Assembly: GCA_903813345.2 (NCBI GenBank)
Contig: CAIIXF020000003.1
Location: forward strand, 6,409,815-6,473,814
Direction: 5' to 3'
Length of the DNA stretch: 64,000 nt
Source of the DNA: Owenia fusiformis
Lineage: Eukaryota > Annelida > Polychaeta > Sabellida > Oweniidae
The notes under the pieces are model-generated. The model did not search any database and was not told the origin of the DNA. It saw only the letters and a program-made list of their open reading frames with translations. Shown one piece after another: positions 61,205-64,000 of this stretch (its first letter is position 1; each line of letters begins with the position of its first letter). The translations under genes were made by a program, and so were the position numbers.

Positions 61205-61558
61205 TATCGTACCTAAAAAATGGTACGATATTGTCGTCAGCTTGGTGGATGGCATCTCACTTGTCATCACGATTCCAGGAAAACCACTTCATGGATTTAC
61301 TTCAAATTTTCACACATGTTACATGGTAAAAAGTTCTCAAGCTGATTAACTTTTTGGTGTTCATCTTGCATTCTGGTGGCCATCGAGGGAGTTTCTAGAT
61401 AAATCTTGCCATCATGATTCCATGAAAACCATTCAATGGATTTACTTAAAATTCTTACACATGTTACATGGTAAGAATTTCTAGAACTGATGAACTTTTC
61501 GGTGACCATCTTGCTTACTGGGTCAACAAGCCCACACTGCTATGTTTTAGGTACGATA
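61205..61558. mobile_element. GTACGATA-family repeat element, copy 2
   Basis: It starts TATCGTACCTAA, which immediately folds back on TGGTACGATA, and ends TTAGGTACGATATTG. It has internal near-repeats: the block with GGATTTACTT and ACACATGTTACATGG occurs twice, about 120 bases apart. It shares ends and the block ATCTTGCTT..GGTCAACAAG with the copy at 47110-47712. No coding capacity is seen. Confidence 0.6.
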
Positions 61559-61770
61559 TTGTTCACAATGTGCCTTGTGATAAAGCCATCAGAGTGGTGG
61601 CATAGTGAACAACGTTTCATATCCTAGTTTGTTTATACTGCAAGTTATAGATCAATATTGTTTTGACTGGGGTGTTCAATGTATACCATAATCACGGTGT
61701 TATAGCATGACGGATACGCCACCTCTGAAAACGAGGTTAGTCGAATACGATCACTGATTTATCCAATAAA

Positions 61771-61797
61771 ATGGCCACGATGAAACAGAAAGCTAAG
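61771..61797 (+). other. Exon-like start segment inside left end of the CACGGTG element
   Basis: ATGGCCACGATGAAACAG and three more codons run into AAG|GTAGGT, a good splice donor, 78 bases inside the left terminus. Nine codons are too few to identify. A possible acceptor (ccttgcag) lies at 62287. It mirrors the segment at the other end; chance is quite possible. Confidence 0.22.
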
Positions 61798-62521
61798 GTA
61801 GGTGCATTATTTTCTACTACTGCGTATCAATAAAAGCATGAAAGATTTATGTAAGCGTCGCATTCGGTGATGTATTCAGTAATGTTTATTTTGAACGTAA
61901 ACTTTGCAAATCGACGCCCATGGATAACATGAAATAAGCGAAAAACTGTCGAGTTTGAAATTCAAAACTTCATAAAATTTAGTAATTTGTTTCCTTTCCT
62001 CGTTAGGGCATGCTCTACATTGCGCAACAACCTTGGTGTATATAAATGTAACCTACATACGGTCATACAAAGCCAATTAAGCATTGTAAACCACTTAATA
62101 TGTTCTACTCAAGCCATAATAATGTATTTTGAATTTGCGGATACGCCAAAAATTGATAGACAGTTACGCGAACCTCGTTCAAATATGTAACACCGAATCA
62201 TTTCATATCGCTTGTGATCCAAAATTGAGATGTTTTTCAACCGGATTTGAGTTTTGTAGATGAAATCGTATTATTACCACCTTGCAGGGCCTGTTCTAGG
62301 GGTTTTAGTACTAGTTGAGAAGGCATTTAAATTGCTATATTGACGTGAGCAATATTGTGTCGGGCGTTAATGACTTTAGTCGGGCAATAATGACATTATC
62401 CGCCCGGCTATGTTTCCCGGGAAAAGTGATATTGTTCAGTGCGTTAGATTTTCTATTTCAAATTTGCTATTTCAGCCCTGGGCATTAACGGTGGTAATAA
62501 TAGTAATAACGTAATTTCAAA

Positions 62522-62589
62522 GGGCAATATAGTGAAATATTGGACCAAGGGCCGCAGGCCCAAGGTCCAATATTTCACTATTTTGCCCG
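62522..62589. repeat. Near-perfect palindrome (GTGAAATATTGGACC family)
   Basis: Arms of about 31 bases (GGGCAATATAGTGAAATATT and its inverse) flank a short GC-rich loop. A single arm-like copy without its partner lies at 39356-39392. It is nested inside the CACGGTG element and surrounded by CGGGC-rich sequence from 62360. Confidence 0.7.
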
Positions 62590-62999
62590 CTATTATGACT
62601 TGACAGGAACTTGCATGTAACCGTCCGCTAACATCTAATGTAAAACTAATACAATGCGTTGCTGTCCATAAAAAATCATGCAATACATACGTATCTGTCT
62701 AACGACCTTGCGATTGAAACCTTATTATCTACAATATTCACCACATTTCCGTTCTGCATTTGTCATTTTATGGCTTGTTTATACACAGTTTACGTAGAGT
62801 TAGTATTGTGAGGGGCTCTGAGGCACATATACTGAGAAAACACGAAAAAGGACTAAAAATTATGAACTTCGAAATCTCAGCCGGGTAGGTTTACAGCTTA
62901 TATTCTGCTTCTTGTAGACCACACGACAGATTTAACTCAATCTTTATAACCATTCACATATGCATCACCAAATGGAACTAGTTGAAAAGGAAAACTTAC

Positions 63000-63055
63000 C
63001 TGTGAATCTTGCCTACAGGCGAAAAAGAGGACATGCTTTCTTTCCCGTCCGCCAT
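63000..63055 (-). other. Exon-like start segment inside right end of the CACGGTG element
   Basis: On the minus strand AAAAAATGGCGGACGGG opens an 18-codon frame (MADGKESMSSFSPVGKIH) that ends at a consensus donor, ACAG|GTAAGT. The ATG lies 67 bases inside the right terminus. It looks like a first coding exon reading into the element. No following exon was identified. It may be the remnant of a gene once carried by the element. Confidence 0.33.
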
Positions 63056-63274
63056 TTTTTGTTATCGTTACCGCAAAATTTGGCCAATTGCCTTGTCGTA
63101 TCTGTCATGCTATAACACCGTGATAATACCACCTCATTCATTGGGGATATTTTAGGGTTTGATACATTGGGTGTGGGAAAAGCAGTCTGTTGTGTGTTAA
63201 ATGTAAAGAATGCTTTAAATATTACAAAACTTAAACAATGTCAATTTATTTTCATTTATTCAATATATGGTTAA

Positions 63275-63433
63275 GGAATAAATAATGATAGGCCATTCAA
63301 TATGGTGAAATTCAGCACGAGTTGGACAGAATGTTGTACAAAGCACGAACCGAAGGTGAGTGCATTTGTACTAACATTCTGTCCAACGAGTGCTGAATTT
63401 CACCATATTGAATGGCCTATCATTATTTATTCC
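63275..63433. repeat. Long hairpin with about 66-base arms
   Basis: The left arm (63275-63340) and right arm (63367-63433) match with only two or three differences, around a 26-base loop. The core is GGCCATTCAATATGGTGAAA. The following sequence to about 63690 contains AATAGAGCA(C/T)GGTC twice and CTGATTGGTTGAG, and may be the rest of the same element. The + strand ORF over it (63302-63664) is a by-product. Confidence 0.7.
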
Positions 63434-64000
63434 GATTCAAACATAAAAATTAGTAAAAGCCGTGTCTGTGGAACGGGCATGAAGGAAGAATACGCATGCT
63501 GTCAAGATTCTGAAGTCGGAGTCCCGGACAGAGCCCCAGATGTGCAGCTGAGATGTGACGTCACTCAAAACAATGCAAATTGCAGATTGAATAGAGCATG
63601 GTCGTGCATCTATGGAGAATTAGAGAACGTTCTATATTGGCTATGCTGCATTCTGATTGGTTGAGAAATTCGAATAGAGCACGGTCATGTTTGAATATAT
63701 TATATAATTATTATATATTTTATACAACAATAATATTGTGAGCATATTTATTTTTGAATCATAAATAAACTAAATATGTTGTTTGTCACTTGGATAAAAG
63801 AAATCTGCTTGACAGAATAATTTATTTCTTTGAGTATGAACCTTACTTATTGACAACAAAATCTGATTGTCATAGTAACCACCACTTTTTGAGTCAGATC
63901 TATTTAAATCATGATTCAGACGTCTTAGTTCATTGGTCTCCAGAGTGACAAATGAATGCAAAGACCAAGCCTGCCAAGTAGCAGACCTCAAATGATACAC
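63434..64000. other. Probable repeat tail, then unrecognised DNA
   Basis: 63434-63690 has the paired AATAGAGCA(C/T)GGTC blocks (63590 and 63673) and may belong to the hairpin element before it. The rest is AT-rich with nothing recognised; a minus ORF reaches the window edge without features. Confidence 0.4.

Larger units (their letters stand above)
61693..63122. mobile_element. 1430-bp Transib/RAG-like (CACGGTG-ended) DNA element, non-autonomous
   Basis: The ends are inverted repeats that begin CACGGTGTTATAGCATGAC and match at 25 of the first 26 bases. Directly outside each end is the same five bases, ATAAT (61688-61692 and 63123-63127), a perfect target duplication. A terminal CACNGTG heptamer with 5-bp duplications is the known end structure of Transib elements and of the RAG-like transposons (ProtoRAG). 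No RSS-like nonamer was seen at 12 or 23 bases, and the duplicated site is AT-rich, whereas Transib usually prefers GC-rich sites. hAT5-type elements also make 5-bp duplications, so that remains possible. The interior has no transposase ORF. It carries two converging exon-like segments (61771-61797 + and 63000-63055 -) and a palindrome at 62522-62589. Confidence 0.7.

Noticed and set aside
63302-63664. Cys-rich 120-codon ORF
   Set aside because: It begins in the arm of a long hairpin and runs through repeat blocks; Cys spacing fits no family.

Overview
The window reads as intergenic and intronic DNA of an invertebrate animal, probably marine. It is visibly AT-rich, with GT-AG introns, AATAAA poly(A) signals, long stretches without genes, and many short inverted-repeat (MITE-like) elements and minisatellites. 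No bacterial gene organisation and no recognisable LTR retroelement, LINE or viral gene was seen. The species cannot be named from the sequence alone.

From 1 to about 39.5 kb I find no convincing protein gene. This part holds simple and tandem repeats (6.2, 7.2, 28.7, 29.7, 31.3 and 35.5 kb), inverted-repeat elements (9.8, 11.1, 17.4-18.4 and 20.7 kb), GTAGCCAGG-type elements (28.5, 29.6-30.9 and 31.0 kb) and several low-copy dispersed repeat families. From 39.5 to 46 kb the content is richer: a possible TATA-less promoter cluster, a complete but decayed Tc1/mariner-type transposon (40734-41708), a young 1.06-kb palindromic element with nearly identical 447-bp arms (42578-43635), and an exon-like ORF beside it (43663-43817).

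The only clear gene locus runs from about 46.2 to 58.3 kb on the + strand. A small exon (46177-46329) supplies the start codon and a C2HC zinc finger and ends in phase 1. It joins in frame to a 5.7-kb terminal exon (48746-54486), giving a protein of about 1952 residues with an AT-hook-like motif and four more zinc fingers. A second large terminal exon (55070-57384) has the same acceptor phase, no start exon of its own nearby, and a clearly related finger layout. The simplest model is one gene with a shared finger exon and two duplicated, alternatively used terminal exons, as in Drosophila lola or mod(mdg4). Both products look like nuclear DNA-binding proteins ending in TQT motifs.

Downstream lie an 87-bp minisatellite (58.75-59.64 kb) and a dense cluster of mobile elements (61.0-63.7 kb). 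The most striking is a 1430-bp element (61693-63122) with CACGGTG termini and a perfect 5-bp target duplication, the end structure of Transib/RAG-like transposons. It also carries two converging exon-like ATG segments, each followed by a splice donor.
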